Assembly: GCA_024762755.1 (NCBI GenBank)
Contig: JANTGX010000045.1
Location: 1 to 11,092, forward strand
Reading direction: 5' to 3'
Source of the DNA: Gammaproteobacteria bacterium
GTDB lineage: Bacteria; Pseudomonadota; Gammaproteobacteria; SZUA-152
DNA: 11,092 bases
This document shows, piece after piece, positions 1 through 6,148 of this stretch. Positions within the stretch are counted from its first letter, which is position 1. Each line of letters opens with the position of its first letter. The position numbers and the translations under genes are program-made. A model generated the notes under the pieces. The model was not told the origin of the DNA and searched no databases. It saw nothing but the letters and a program-made list of their open reading frames with translations.

Positions 1-642
1 GCGAAGAAAAAGGGGCGTCGTCCCGCACCTTCACCGCAGAGCATCATGGCCATGAAGCCGGTCAATCAATTGCACGAGGCCGCATTGAAGCTGGTCGAAC
101 GCACCCACAAAGCGGCTGAGACGGCTACGTCCAAGGTCGTTACTGCCGAGAAGAAGCTGCTGGAGGCCAAGGACAAGCTGGCCGCCGCAGTTCAGGAGGC
201 GGCCAAGAAGGAGACTGCCGCAGCCCATCGTGCCGCCGACAGGGCGCGTGAGGCGGTTCGCAAGGCGCGTGCCCTGCTCGCCGAGACCCGTGCCTTTGCC
301 CTCGAGGCCCAGAAGGCCGTGAAAGAAGCGGTCAAGAAGGCCGAGACGGAACGTAAGAAGGAAGCCGACAAGCTGCAGGCCATCGAGAAGTTCGTCACCA
401 AGTGGGAGCGCGAATACGACCGCTTGCTGGCCCTGAAAGAGAAGGCGAGCAAGCGCAGACGGCGCCGTACCACCCGCAAGACGGCCACCGCGGCTGCAAC
501 GGAAGAGAAGCCTGCCGCCAAGTCGACGACCAAGCGGGCGGCGGTCAAGAAGAAGACGGTGGCCAAGAAGGCGGTGAGCAAGAAAAAGGTGGCGGCCAAG
601 AAGAAGACCGTGAAGAAGGCAGCGAAGAAAACGGCAGCCTGA
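1..642 (+). CDS. Histone H1-like / AlgP-like Lys-Ala-rich protein (5' end probably outside window)
   Basis: The product is a very basic, low-complexity protein likely to bind nucleic acid or polyphosphate-like polyanions in the cytoplasm or nucleoid. Counting from the ATG at 46 (198 residues), residues 1-135 are Ala/Lys/Glu-rich with heptad-like spacing and probably form a long helix or coiled coil. A run of five arginines follows at 137-141. Residues 142-198 are a tail of short Lys-Lys-Ala-type repeats, about one third lysine, resembling eukaryotic H1 tails and Pseudomonas AlgP. There is no membrane segment or enzymatic motif. The reading frame has no stop from base 1, and the first codons (Ala-Lys-Lys-Lys-Gly-Arg-Arg) have the same composition. 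The ATG at 46 also lacks a convincing Shine-Dalgarno. The true start is therefore probably just left of the window, with 46 as the fallback. The exact role is unknown; AlgP has been called a regulator of alginate genes, but I would not transfer that function here. Confidence 0.8.
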   Translation, partial: AKKKGRRPAPSPQSIMAMKPVNQLHEAALKLVERTHKAAETATSKVVTAEKKLLEAKDKLAAAVQEAAKKETAAAHRAADRAREAVRKARALLAETRAFALEAQKAVKEAVKKAETERKKEADKLQAIEKFVTKWEREYDRLLALKEKASKRRRRRTTRKTATAAATEEKPAAKSTTKRAAVKKKTVAKKAVSKKKVAAKKKTVKKAAKKTAA

Positions 643-649
643 ACCCCAT

Positions 650-671
650 CGCGACCCGCCATCGGGTCGCG
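650..671 (+). repeat. 9-bp perfect inverted repeat (hairpin) after the H1-like gene
   Basis: The arms 650-658 and 663-671 are exact reverse complements around a four-base loop (ccat). The hairpin starts eight bases after the stop codon and has no T-tract, so it is not a terminator by itself. It lies 16 bases before the canonical terminator and may act as a 3'-end stabiliser or as part of a tandem termination region. Confidence 0.6.
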
Positions 672-687
672 TCAAAGCGTGATAAGA

Positions 688-716
688 AACACCGGCTGAA
701 CGCCGGTGTTTTTTTT
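688..716 (+). terminator. Rho-independent terminator of the H1-like gene, possibly bidirectional
   Basis: A perfect 9-bp stem (688-696 with 702-710) closes a five-base loop and runs straight into eight consecutive T residues (709-716). This is a textbook intrinsic terminator for rightward transcription. Read on the other strand, the same stem is followed by a T-rich TTTCTTAT stretch, so it may also stop the converging pyc transcript, whose last gene ends at 777. Confidence 0.92.
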
Positions 717-776
717 GTTCGGAATCGAGATGCCTCGCAAATGGGGTTATCCAACCCTTGAGAGCGCCTCGATGGC

Positions 777-2603
777 CTATGGCTCGATCTCTACGAGGAC
801 CTCTCGCGGATTGACGCTGTCGCCCTTGTCCACATGGATGGCAGCGACACGGCCGGCGATGGGGGCCTGGATCTCTGATTCCATCTTCATGGCTTCGACC
901 ACCAGCAGGGGCTCGCCAGCCTCGACAGACTCCCCCTCCTTGGTCAAAACGTCGACCACTACACCGGCCATGGCGGCGGTGACGTGCCCGGGTGCGTCGG
1001 CCTTTGGGCGTCCCTCGCGTTTGTGCGCGGCGGACGAGGAAGTGTTTGGGACTTCGTCCAGGGTCTCGACGATGATCTCTTCGGGAACACCATCGACATT
1101 GACAAAAAAGGCGCGCTTATCCTGCATCTTGTGGCCGCTGCCCATGACTTCGATGTGATAGTTCTCTCCATGGATGGCCACGTTGAATTCGCTGGGGGCC
1201 ATGGATGACGCCGAGCCCTGGACGGGGAAAGGCTCCAGGGGTTCTGGTATGAGCTGGCCATCGCGGCGCTGCTGCAGGAATTCACGTCCCACCTCGGGAA
1301 ACATGGCATAGGTGAGGACGTCTTCCTCGCCTTCCGCCAAGTCGGCGATCTCTGTACGCAGATGGTCCATCTCCGGTGCCAGGAGATCCGCCGGTCGACA
1401 GGTGATGACATCGGCGTTGTTGCCGATGGCCTGTTGTCTCACTGCCTCGTCGACCGCGGCCGGGGGACGTCCGTAGCGGCCCTGCAGGTAGAGTTTCACC
1501 TCGTTGGTGATGCTCTTGTAGCGGCTGCCGGTGAGCACGTTGAGGACCGCCTGGGTGCCGACGATCTGTGAGGTGGGCGTGACCAGGGGCGGGTATCCCA
1601 GATCTTTGCGCACGCGCGGGATTTCCGCGAGGACCTCGTTCATGCGATCCAGCGCACCCTGTTCGCGCAGCTGATTGGAGAGATTGGAGATCATGCCGCC
1701 GGGGACCTGATTCACCTGGACGCGGGTATCGAGACCGGTGAACTCGCTTTCGAATTGATGGTATTTCTTTCGGATCTCGAAGAAATAGAAGCCGATGGCC
1801 TGCAGGGCCTCGAGGTCGAGGCCCGTATCGAACTCGGTATCGCGCAGGGCGGCCACCATGCTCTCCGTCGGTGGGTGGCTGGTGCCGCCGGAGAGTGGCG
1901 AGATGGCCGTGTCGATGTATCGGCAACCTGCCTCGATGGCCTTGAATTGGCACAGGCTGGCGAGCCCGGCGGTGGCATGGGAATGCAGGTGCAGGGGCAC
2001 GTCCAGGGCGTCGTTCAAGGCCGTGGTCAATTCGCCGGCAATGCGGGGCGTCAATAGGCCGGCCATGTCCTTGATGGCCACGCTGTCGCATCCCATGTCT
2101 TGCAGCTCGCGCGCCTGCTGGACGAATTGCTCGAGCGTATGCACCGGGCTGGTGGTATAGCAGATGGCACCCTGGGCATGCTTGCCGGCGTGCTTGACCG
2201 CCTCGATAGCGCTGCGCAGATTGCGCAGGTCGTTGAGGGCGTCGAAGATGCGGAAAATGTCGATGCCGTTGTCTGCCGCGCGGGCGACGAAGGCGTGCAC
2301 CACGTCGTCCGAATAGTGTCGGTAACCCACCAAGCTCTGCCCGCGCAGCAGCATTTGCAATGGCGTGTTGGGCAGGGCCTCGCGCAGCAGGCGCAGGCGC
2401 TCCCACGGGTCCTCCTTGAGAAAACGGATGCAGGCATCGAAGGTCGCCCCGCCCCACATCTCCAGCGAGCCATAACCGATGGCGTCCAACTGCGGACAGG
2501 CGGGCAGCATGTCCTCGGTGCGCATGCGCGTCGCGAGCAGGGATTGGTGGGCATCTCGCAGGACGGTTTCCGTGATGTATACGCGGTTGTTGGTTTTGCT
2601 CAT
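777..2603 (-). CDS. pycB: Pyruvate carboxylase subunit B (OadA-type carboxyltransferase with biotin carrier domain)
   Basis: This 608-residue cytoplasmic protein transfers carboxyl from carboxybiotin to pyruvate, giving oxaloacetate. The N-terminal TIM-barrel carboxyltransferase domain (about 5-270) has Asp-Ala-His-Gln-Ser at 17-21, an active-site Lys178 in IKDMAG, and the metal-binding HLHSH at 205-209. A conserved PYC/OADA domain covers about 290-480. After a linker near 520-540, the C-terminal biotinyl domain carries EAMKM with the biotin-accepting Lys573. The start at 2603 gives the conserved N terminus. The open frame extends further upstream, but only through the coding sequence of pycA and with no family similarity. 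The gene follows pycA by 23 bases. Family members are often annotated as oxaloacetate decarboxylase alpha. The adjacent biotin carboxylase and the absence here of OadB/OadG membrane subunits favour pyruvate carboxylase over a sodium-pumping decarboxylase. Confidence 0.93.
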   Translation of the reverse strand: MSKTNNRVYITETVLRDAHQSLLATRMRTEDMLPACPQLDAIGYGSLEMWGGATFDACIRFLKEDPWERLRLLREALPNTPLQMLLRGQSLVGYRHYSDDVVHAFVARAADNGIDIFRIFDALNDLRNLRSAIEAVKHAGKHAQGAICYTTSPVHTLEQFVQQARELQDMGCDSVAIKDMAGLLTPRIAGELTTALNDALDVPLHLHSHATAGLASLCQFKAIEAGCRYIDTAISPLSGGTSHPPTESMVAALRDTEFDTGLDLEALQAIGFYFFEIRKKYHQFESEFTGLDTRVQVNQVPGGMISNLSNQLREQGALDRMNEVLAEIPRVRKDLGYPPLVTPTSQIVGTQAVLNVLTGSRYKSITNEVKLYLQGRYGRPPAAVDEAVRQQAIGNNADVITCRPADLLAPEMDHLRTEIADLAEGEEDVLTYAMFPEVGREFLQQRRDGQLIPEPLEPFPVQGSASSMAPSEFNVAIHGENYHIEVMGSGHKMQDKRAFFVNVDGVPEEIIVETLDEVPNTSSSAAHKREGRPKADAPGHVTAAMAGVVVDVLTKEGESVEAGEPLLVVEAMKMESEIQAPIAGRVAAIHVDKGDSVNPREVLVEIEP

Positions 2604-2626
2604 GATTTCTGCCTGATGTCGGTGGG

Positions 2627-4045
2627 CTAAAGTCCCAGGTGGGCGGCGAGGGCAGCGCCGATGGCGGCGGCTACGTCGCGATTGGATCGGCGCACGGAGT
2701 AGTGGGTCAGCTCCGGGTGATTCTCGACGAAGGCGGTGTCGAAACGAGCGCTCTGAAACTGCGCCGATTTCACGATCTCGAGATGGTAGGGGATGGTGGT
2801 CTTGACGCCATACACGCCGATGTCGCGCAGGGCGCGCACGGCGCGGTCGAGGAGAGCGTCCCAGTCCAGGGCCCAGACGGTGAGCTTGGCGCACAGAGAG
2901 TCGTAATAGGGAGGGATCTCATAGCCGGTATAGATGGCGGCATCGGTGCGCACGCCGGGACCGCCCGGCGCGAAGTAGCGGGTGATACGGCCGAAGCTGG
3001 GCAGGAAGTCGTTTTTGGGGTCTTCCGCATTGATGCGGAATTCCATGGCAAAACCACGGTACTGGACCTCGTCCTGGCGATATCGCAGGCGCAGGCCGGC
3101 GGCGATGCGGATCTGTTCCTGGACGATGTCGATGCCCGTGATCTGTTCCGTGATGGGGTGCTCCACCTGCAGGCGGGTATTGATCTCCATGAAATAGAAT
3201 TCGTCGTCCTCGGTGAGCAGGAATTCCACCGTGCCGGCGTTCTCATAGCCGATACTCTGCGCCGCCTTGACCGCCTGTTCGCCGATGAAGGTCCGTTGCG
3301 CGTCGTCGAGCTGCGGCGAGGGGGCGATCTCGATCAGCTTCTGGTGCCGACGCTGAATGGAGCAGTCGCGTTCGAACAGGTGGATGACGTTGCCATGGCG
3401 ATCGGCGAGGATCTGCACCTCGATGTGGCGGGGGTTGTCGATGCATTTCTCCAAAAAGACCGCGGTGCTGCCAAAGGCCTTGCTGGCCTCGGAGACCACC
3501 CGCTCGAAGTTGCGCCGTAGTTCCTCGGCCGTGGCGCAGCGACGGATGCCGCGGCCACCACCGCCGGCGGTCGCCTTGAGCATCACCGGATAGCCGATCT
3601 TCTCGGCACAGACGAGGGCCTCCTCGAGGTCGGCGAGATTGCCGTCACTGCCGGGGGTGACCGGCACGCCGGCGGCGATCATGGCGGCACGTGCCTCCAC
3701 CTTGTCGCCCAGTCGCCGAATGGTCTCCGCCGTGGGGCCGATGAAGTGGATGCCGCGTTGGGCACAGATCTCGGCCAGCAGTGGGTTTTCCGAGAGGAAG
3801 CCATAGCCCGGGTGCAGGGCATCGCAACCGCTGGCGATGGCGATGTTCACCAGGCGATGGGCGTTGAGGTAGCCGGAGGCAGAATCCGGCCCCAGGCTGT
3901 AGGATTCGTCGGCCTTTTTGACATGCAGGGCGTAACGGTCGGCGTCGGTATAGACCGCCACCGAGGTGATGCCGAGCTCGGCACAGGCACGCACGATGCG
4001 GACGGCGATTTCGCCGCGGTTGGCGATGAGGATCTTTTTGATCAT
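2627..4045 (-). CDS. pycA: Pyruvate carboxylase subunit A (biotin carboxylase, AccC-like)
   Basis: This 472-residue protein carboxylates biotin on the partner subunit using ATP and bicarbonate. The N-terminal biotin carboxylase domain begins with ILIANRGEIA at residues 5-14. The ATP-grasp domain has the glycine-rich lid loop KATAGGGGRG at 157-166, ERDCSIQRRHQK at 225-236 with Lys236, and EINTRLQVEHP at 287-297. Glu287, Asn289, Arg291 and Arg337 match the E. coli AccC residues Glu288, Asn290, Arg292 and Arg338. The C-terminal biotin carboxylase domain runs to about residue 445, followed by a short Ala-rich tail absent from E. coli AccC (449 residues). It is the first gene of a two-gene operon, 23 bases ahead of pycB. 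No strong Shine-Dalgarno precedes the ATG at 4045. Pipelines may call it accC of acetyl-CoA carboxylase, but pairing with an OadA-type protein and the absence of accB here favour pyruvate carboxylase. Confidence 0.92.
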   Translation of the reverse strand: MIKKILIANRGEIAVRIVRACAELGITSVAVYTDADRYALHVKKADESYSLGPDSASGYLNAHRLVNIAIASGCDALHPGYGFLSENPLLAEICAQRGIHFIGPTAETIRRLGDKVEARAAMIAAGVPVTPGSDGNLADLEEALVCAEKIGYPVMLKATAGGGGRGIRRCATAEELRRNFERVVSEASKAFGSTAVFLEKCIDNPRHIEVQILADRHGNVIHLFERDCSIQRRHQKLIEIAPSPQLDDAQRTFIGEQAVKAAQSIGYENAGTVEFLLTEDDEFYFMEINTRLQVEHPITEQITGIDIVQEQIRIAAGLRLRYRQDEVQYRGFAMEFRINAEDPKNDFLPSFGRITRYFAPGGPGVRTDAAIYTGYEIPPYYDSLCAKLTVWALDWDALLDRAVRALRDIGVYGVKTTIPYHLEIVKSAQFQSARFDTAFVENHPELTHYSVRRSNRDVAAAIGAALAAHLGL

Positions 4046-4093
4046 GCGCTGCTCGTGGTCGATGATGGCGGCTGGCGTCAGCGTTGACAGAGC

Positions 4094-4120
4094 CCATCGC
4101 CTGCCGCCTTGCGGCGATGG
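4094..4120. repeat. 8-bp inverted repeat in the pycA leader, with a third copy nearby
   Basis: CCATCGCC (4094-4101) and GGCGATGG (4113-4120) are perfect reverse complements around 11 bases. GGCGATGG occurs again at 4133-4140. A second GC-rich pair, GCCTGG (4153-4158) and CCAGGC (4170-4175), lies just beyond. All sit between the divergent genes, 50-130 bases upstream of pycA. They could fold in a pycA 5' leader or bind a regulator. I do not recognise the motif. Confidence 0.5.
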
Positions 4121-4227
4121 ACTCGGGCCCCGGGCGATGGCCGTGCCTCGGGGCCTGGAACGACGGCCCCCAGGCGGGGTCTAGGCTGGGCGAAGGCGCC
4201 TAAGTCGCTGTGATCGTTGGTTAAACC

Positions 4228-4251
4228 GTATTCCTTTTTGACAGGGAATAC
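4228..4251. promoter_or_regulatory. Operator-like palindrome overlapping the yceD -35 element
   Basis: GTATTCC (4228-4234) and GGAATAC (4245-4251) form a perfect 7-bp inverted repeat with a 10-base spacer that contains most of the TTGACA box. Placement over the -35 is what a repressor operator would look like. It does not match the FadR, FabR or FapR consensus sequences as I know them, so the binding protein is unknown. A DNA hairpin of this size could also arise by chance. Confidence 0.45.
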
Positions 4252-4266
4252 ATTTACTTATAAGAT
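4238..4266 (+). promoter_or_regulatory. Sigma70-like promoter for yceD-rpmF and the fatty-acid genes
   Basis: A perfect -35 box TTGACA (4238-4243) is followed after 17 bases by TAAGAT (4261-4266); a better -10 match, TATAAG (4259-4264), sits at 15-base spacing. Either choice places transcription start around 4270-4274, only a few bases before the yceD ATG at 4276. This is the only strong promoter seen at the head of the cluster. Confidence 0.75.
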
Positions 4267-4275
4267 GGCGCGTTT

Positions 4276-4803
4276 ATGTCGAACCACCTTTTAGAGCATA
4301 TCGAGCCGTTCGTGATGGCGGCCAAGGGACGGACCCTCGCGGGTTCCGTACCCCTGTCTAGTCTGGATAGATTAGAGCAGTCGTTGGTCGAGGCAAAGGG
4401 GACGGTGGAGGTCAGTCTGCAATTCTCGCGCGACGAGGCCGGGCAACCCTGCGTGCAGGGGCACGCCGAGGCCACGCTGCGGCTGCAGTGTCAGCGCTGC
4501 ATGCAGCCCATGGACTGGCCGGTGCGGCTGGATTTTTCCCTGGGCATCGTCACCAGCCAGGGGGCTGCAGAGCAACTGACGGGTGAGTACGATCCGCTTC
4601 TGGTCGGTGACGAGCCGATCAGTGTGGCGAGCATCGTCGAAGACGAACTGATCCTTGCCTTGCCCCTGGTGGCAATGCACGAGAAGGACGCGTGTCCGGC
4701 GCAGGCCGTCCTGCAAGGACTCAAGGCCGAGGCGCAGACCAGTACGAAGAGGGAGAACCCCTTTGCCGTACTGGCTCAATTGAAGAAAGAAACTAACGAC
4801 TGA
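4276..4803 (+). CDS. yceD: YceD family protein (DUF177), 23S rRNA accumulation protein
   Basis: This 175-residue soluble protein belongs to the DUF177/YceD family. In E. coli, YceD is linked to 23S rRNA accumulation, and the gene is conserved immediately upstream of rpmF. Visible family features are the LQCQRCMQP segment with Cys72 and Cys75 (a CxxC pair), an acidic VEDELILALP segment at 121-130, and the C-terminal NPFAVLAQLK block at 161-170. Length and N terminus match E. coli YceD, which supports the ATG at 4276 over the later Met14. There is no Shine-Dalgarno before this ATG, and the promoter lies so close that the mRNA probably has almost no leader. rpmF follows after 15 bases, so the two are certainly co-transcribed. 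The molecular activity of the family is not well defined. Confidence 0.93.
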   Translation: MSNHLLEHIEPFVMAAKGRTLAGSVPLSSLDRLEQSLVEAKGTVEVSLQFSRDEAGQPCVQGHAEATLRLQCQRCMQPMDWPVRLDFSLGIVTSQGAAEQLTGEYDPLLVGDEPISVASIVEDELILALPLVAMHEKDACPAQAVLQGLKAEAQTSTKRENPFAVLAQLKKETND

Positions 4804-4818
4804 AACGAGGAACAAGAG

Positions 4819-5001
4819 ATGGCCGTTCAACAGAACAAAGTAACCCCTTCCCGCCGCGGCATGCGCCGCTCGCACGATGCCCTCAAGGGCCCGACGCTGT
4901 CCGTGGAGCCCACCACCGGTGAGACCCATCGTCGCCACCACGTGAGCCCCGACGGTTATTACCGTGGTCGCAAAGTGGTCGAGAGCAAGGGCGGCGAATA
5001 A
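4819..5001 (+). CDS. rpmF: 50S ribosomal protein L32
   Basis: This is a 60-residue basic protein of the large ribosomal subunit. The N terminus MAVQQNK, the MRRSHDAL segment at 15-22 and the DGYYRGRKV segment near 45-53 are diagnostic for bacterial L32. It is slightly longer than the E. coli protein, with a short Ser-Lys-Gly-Gly-Glu tail. It lacks the four-cysteine zinc ribbon found in some L32 forms, so it is the zinc-independent type, as in enterics. A good Shine-Dalgarno GAGGA (4807-4811) lies seven bases before the ATG. It sits between yceD and plsX as in most gammaproteobacteria, which ties ribosome production to lipid synthesis transcriptionally. Confidence 0.97.
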   Translation: MAVQQNKVTPSRRGMRRSHDALKGPTLSVEPTTGETHRRHHVSPDGYYRGRKVVESKGGE

Positions 5002-5017
5002 GACCGCAGGATGACGC

Positions 5018-5041
5018 GCGGCGGCTCCACACCGCCGCTTT
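5018..5041 (+). terminator. GC-rich hairpin with short T-run between rpmF and plsX (weak terminator or attenuator)
   Basis: GCGGCGG (5018-5024) pairs exactly with CCGCCGC (5032-5038) across a seven-base loop, followed by only three T residues (5039-5041). It lies 16 bases after the rpmF stop. The T-run is too short for a confident intrinsic terminator, so partial termination or processing that lowers plsX-fab expression relative to yceD-rpmF is more likely. Confidence 0.45.
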
Positions 5042-5122
5042 CCGCTCTGCCCGCCGGGAACCGACGTCATGCCGGGCAATGACCAACTGCAGCCAGCCGA
5101 TTGCAGTGAGACTCCAGACATC

Positions 5123-6148
5123 ATGAACGAAACCGTCACCATTGCCTTGGATGCCATGGGGGGAGACTTTGGTCCCTCTGTCGTGGTGCCCGCCGCCCTT
5201 GCCGTACTGAGCGAAGAACCCCGCTTGCGCATCGTCCTGGTCGGCGACGAGGCGGTGCTGCATGAAGCCCTGGCCGAGCATGTCGTGGATGGCGAGCGGC
5301 TGCGTATCCAGCATGCCTCTCAACAGGTGACGATGGACGACAAGCCCTCACTGGCTCTGCGCAACAAGAAGGACTCCTCCATGCGCGTGGCCATCAACCT
5401 GGTGAAATCGGGCGAGGCGCAGGCCTGCGTCAGTGCTGGCAATACCGGCGCCCTCATGGCCACGGCGCGCTTCGTACTCAAGATGCTGCCCGGCGTCGAT
5501 CGGCCGGCCATCTGCACCGCCCTGCCGACCCTGCAGGGGCATACCCACATGCTGGACCTGGGCGCCAATGTGGATACCAGTGCCGAGAACCTGTTCGAGT
5601 TCGCCGTCATGGGCTCCAGCCTGACCAGCGCCGTGGACGACGTCGAATCACCGACCATCGGTTTGCTCAACATCGGTGAGGAAGAGGTGAAGGGCAACGA
5701 GCGGGTAAAGGAGGCCGCGCGCCTTCTGCAGGACAGCCCCCTCAACTACGTCGGTTTCGTCGAGGGCGACGACATCTTCAAGGGCACCGTCGATGTGGTG
5801 GTGTGCGATGGCTTCGTCGGCAACGTGGCCTTGAAGACCTCGGAAGGGGTGGCCAAGATGATCACCCATTTCATGAAGCAGGCCTTCAAGCGCAACCTGT
5901 ACACCCGTCTCGCCGCCTTGATGGCCATGCCGGTACTCAAGGCCTTCCGCCGCAGCATCGACCCCCGCCGTTACAACGGCGCCAGTCTGTTGGGCCTGCA
6001 GGGCATCGTAGTAAAGAGTCACGGTAGTGCAGACGTGCTCTCCTTCGGTTGCGCCATTCGTGAGGCGCTCCTCGAGGTGGAGAACAATGTTCCGCAGCGT
6101 ATCAACAGCCAGCTCGAGAGGCTGCTCACAGAGAGGCAGGCGGTTTGA
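5123..6148 (+). CDS. plsX: Phosphate acyltransferase PlsX
   Basis: PlsX converts acyl-ACP and inorganic phosphate to acyl-phosphate, the donor for PlsY in phosphatidic acid synthesis. It is a peripheral membrane enzyme. The protein of 341 residues shows the family blocks IALDAMGGDFGP (7-18), ACVSAGNTGALM (101-112), LDLGANVD (144-151), LLNIGEEEVKG (181-191), VCDGFVGNVALK (227-238) and YNGASLLGL (284-292). I chose the ATG at 5123 because the family begins with a short run of residues before the IALDAMGGD strand. An in-frame ATG at 5069 would add 18 residues with no family similarity. Neither start has a strong Shine-Dalgarno, so 5069 is not fully excluded. The stop codon overlaps the fabH start. 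E. coli PlsX (356 residues) is a little longer at the C terminus. Confidence 0.95.
   Translation: MNETVTIALDAMGGDFGPSVVVPAALAVLSEEPRLRIVLVGDEAVLHEALAEHVVDGERLRIQHASQQVTMDDKPSLALRNKKDSSMRVAINLVKSGEAQACVSAGNTGALMATARFVLKMLPGVDRPAICTALPTLQGHTHMLDLGANVDTSAENLFEFAVMGSSLTSAVDDVESPTIGLLNIGEEEVKGNERVKEAARLLQDSPLNYVGFVEGDDIFKGTVDVVVCDGFVGNVALKTSEGVAKMITHFMKQAFKRNLYTRLAALMAMPVLKAFRRSIDPRRYNGASLLGLQGIVVKSHGSADVLSFGCAIREALLEVENNVPQRINSQLERLLTERQAV

Noticed and set aside
540..640. Lysine-codon repeats (AAGAAG runs) as a DNA repeat element
   Set aside because: They are imperfect, in frame, and explained by the Lys-Ala tail of the encoded protein.
31..675. Leu-rich 214-codon frame on the minus strand opposite the H1-like gene
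   Set aside because: Leu/Phe-rich sequence is what the complement of Lys/Glu codons produces; it mimics membrane segments but has no independent support.
743..757. Small hairpin GGGTT/AACCC after pycB as its own terminator
   Set aside because: Only five base pairs and no T-tract on the minus strand; the larger hairpin at 688-710 is the better candidate.
1282..2457. 391-codon second frame inside pycB on the same strand
   Set aside because: It overlaps the conserved carboxyltransferase domain in another frame; its Arg/Pro/Gly/His-rich sequence is typical of an out-of-frame reading.
2604..2894. N-terminal extension of pycB to 2894
   Set aside because: These 97 codons overlap the end of pycA in another frame and do not resemble the family; MSKTNNRVYITETVL at 2603 does.
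2639..3520. 293-codon plus-strand frame opposite pycA
   Set aside because: It is antisense to the ATP-grasp domain of pycA, with no ribosome binding site or recognisable domain.
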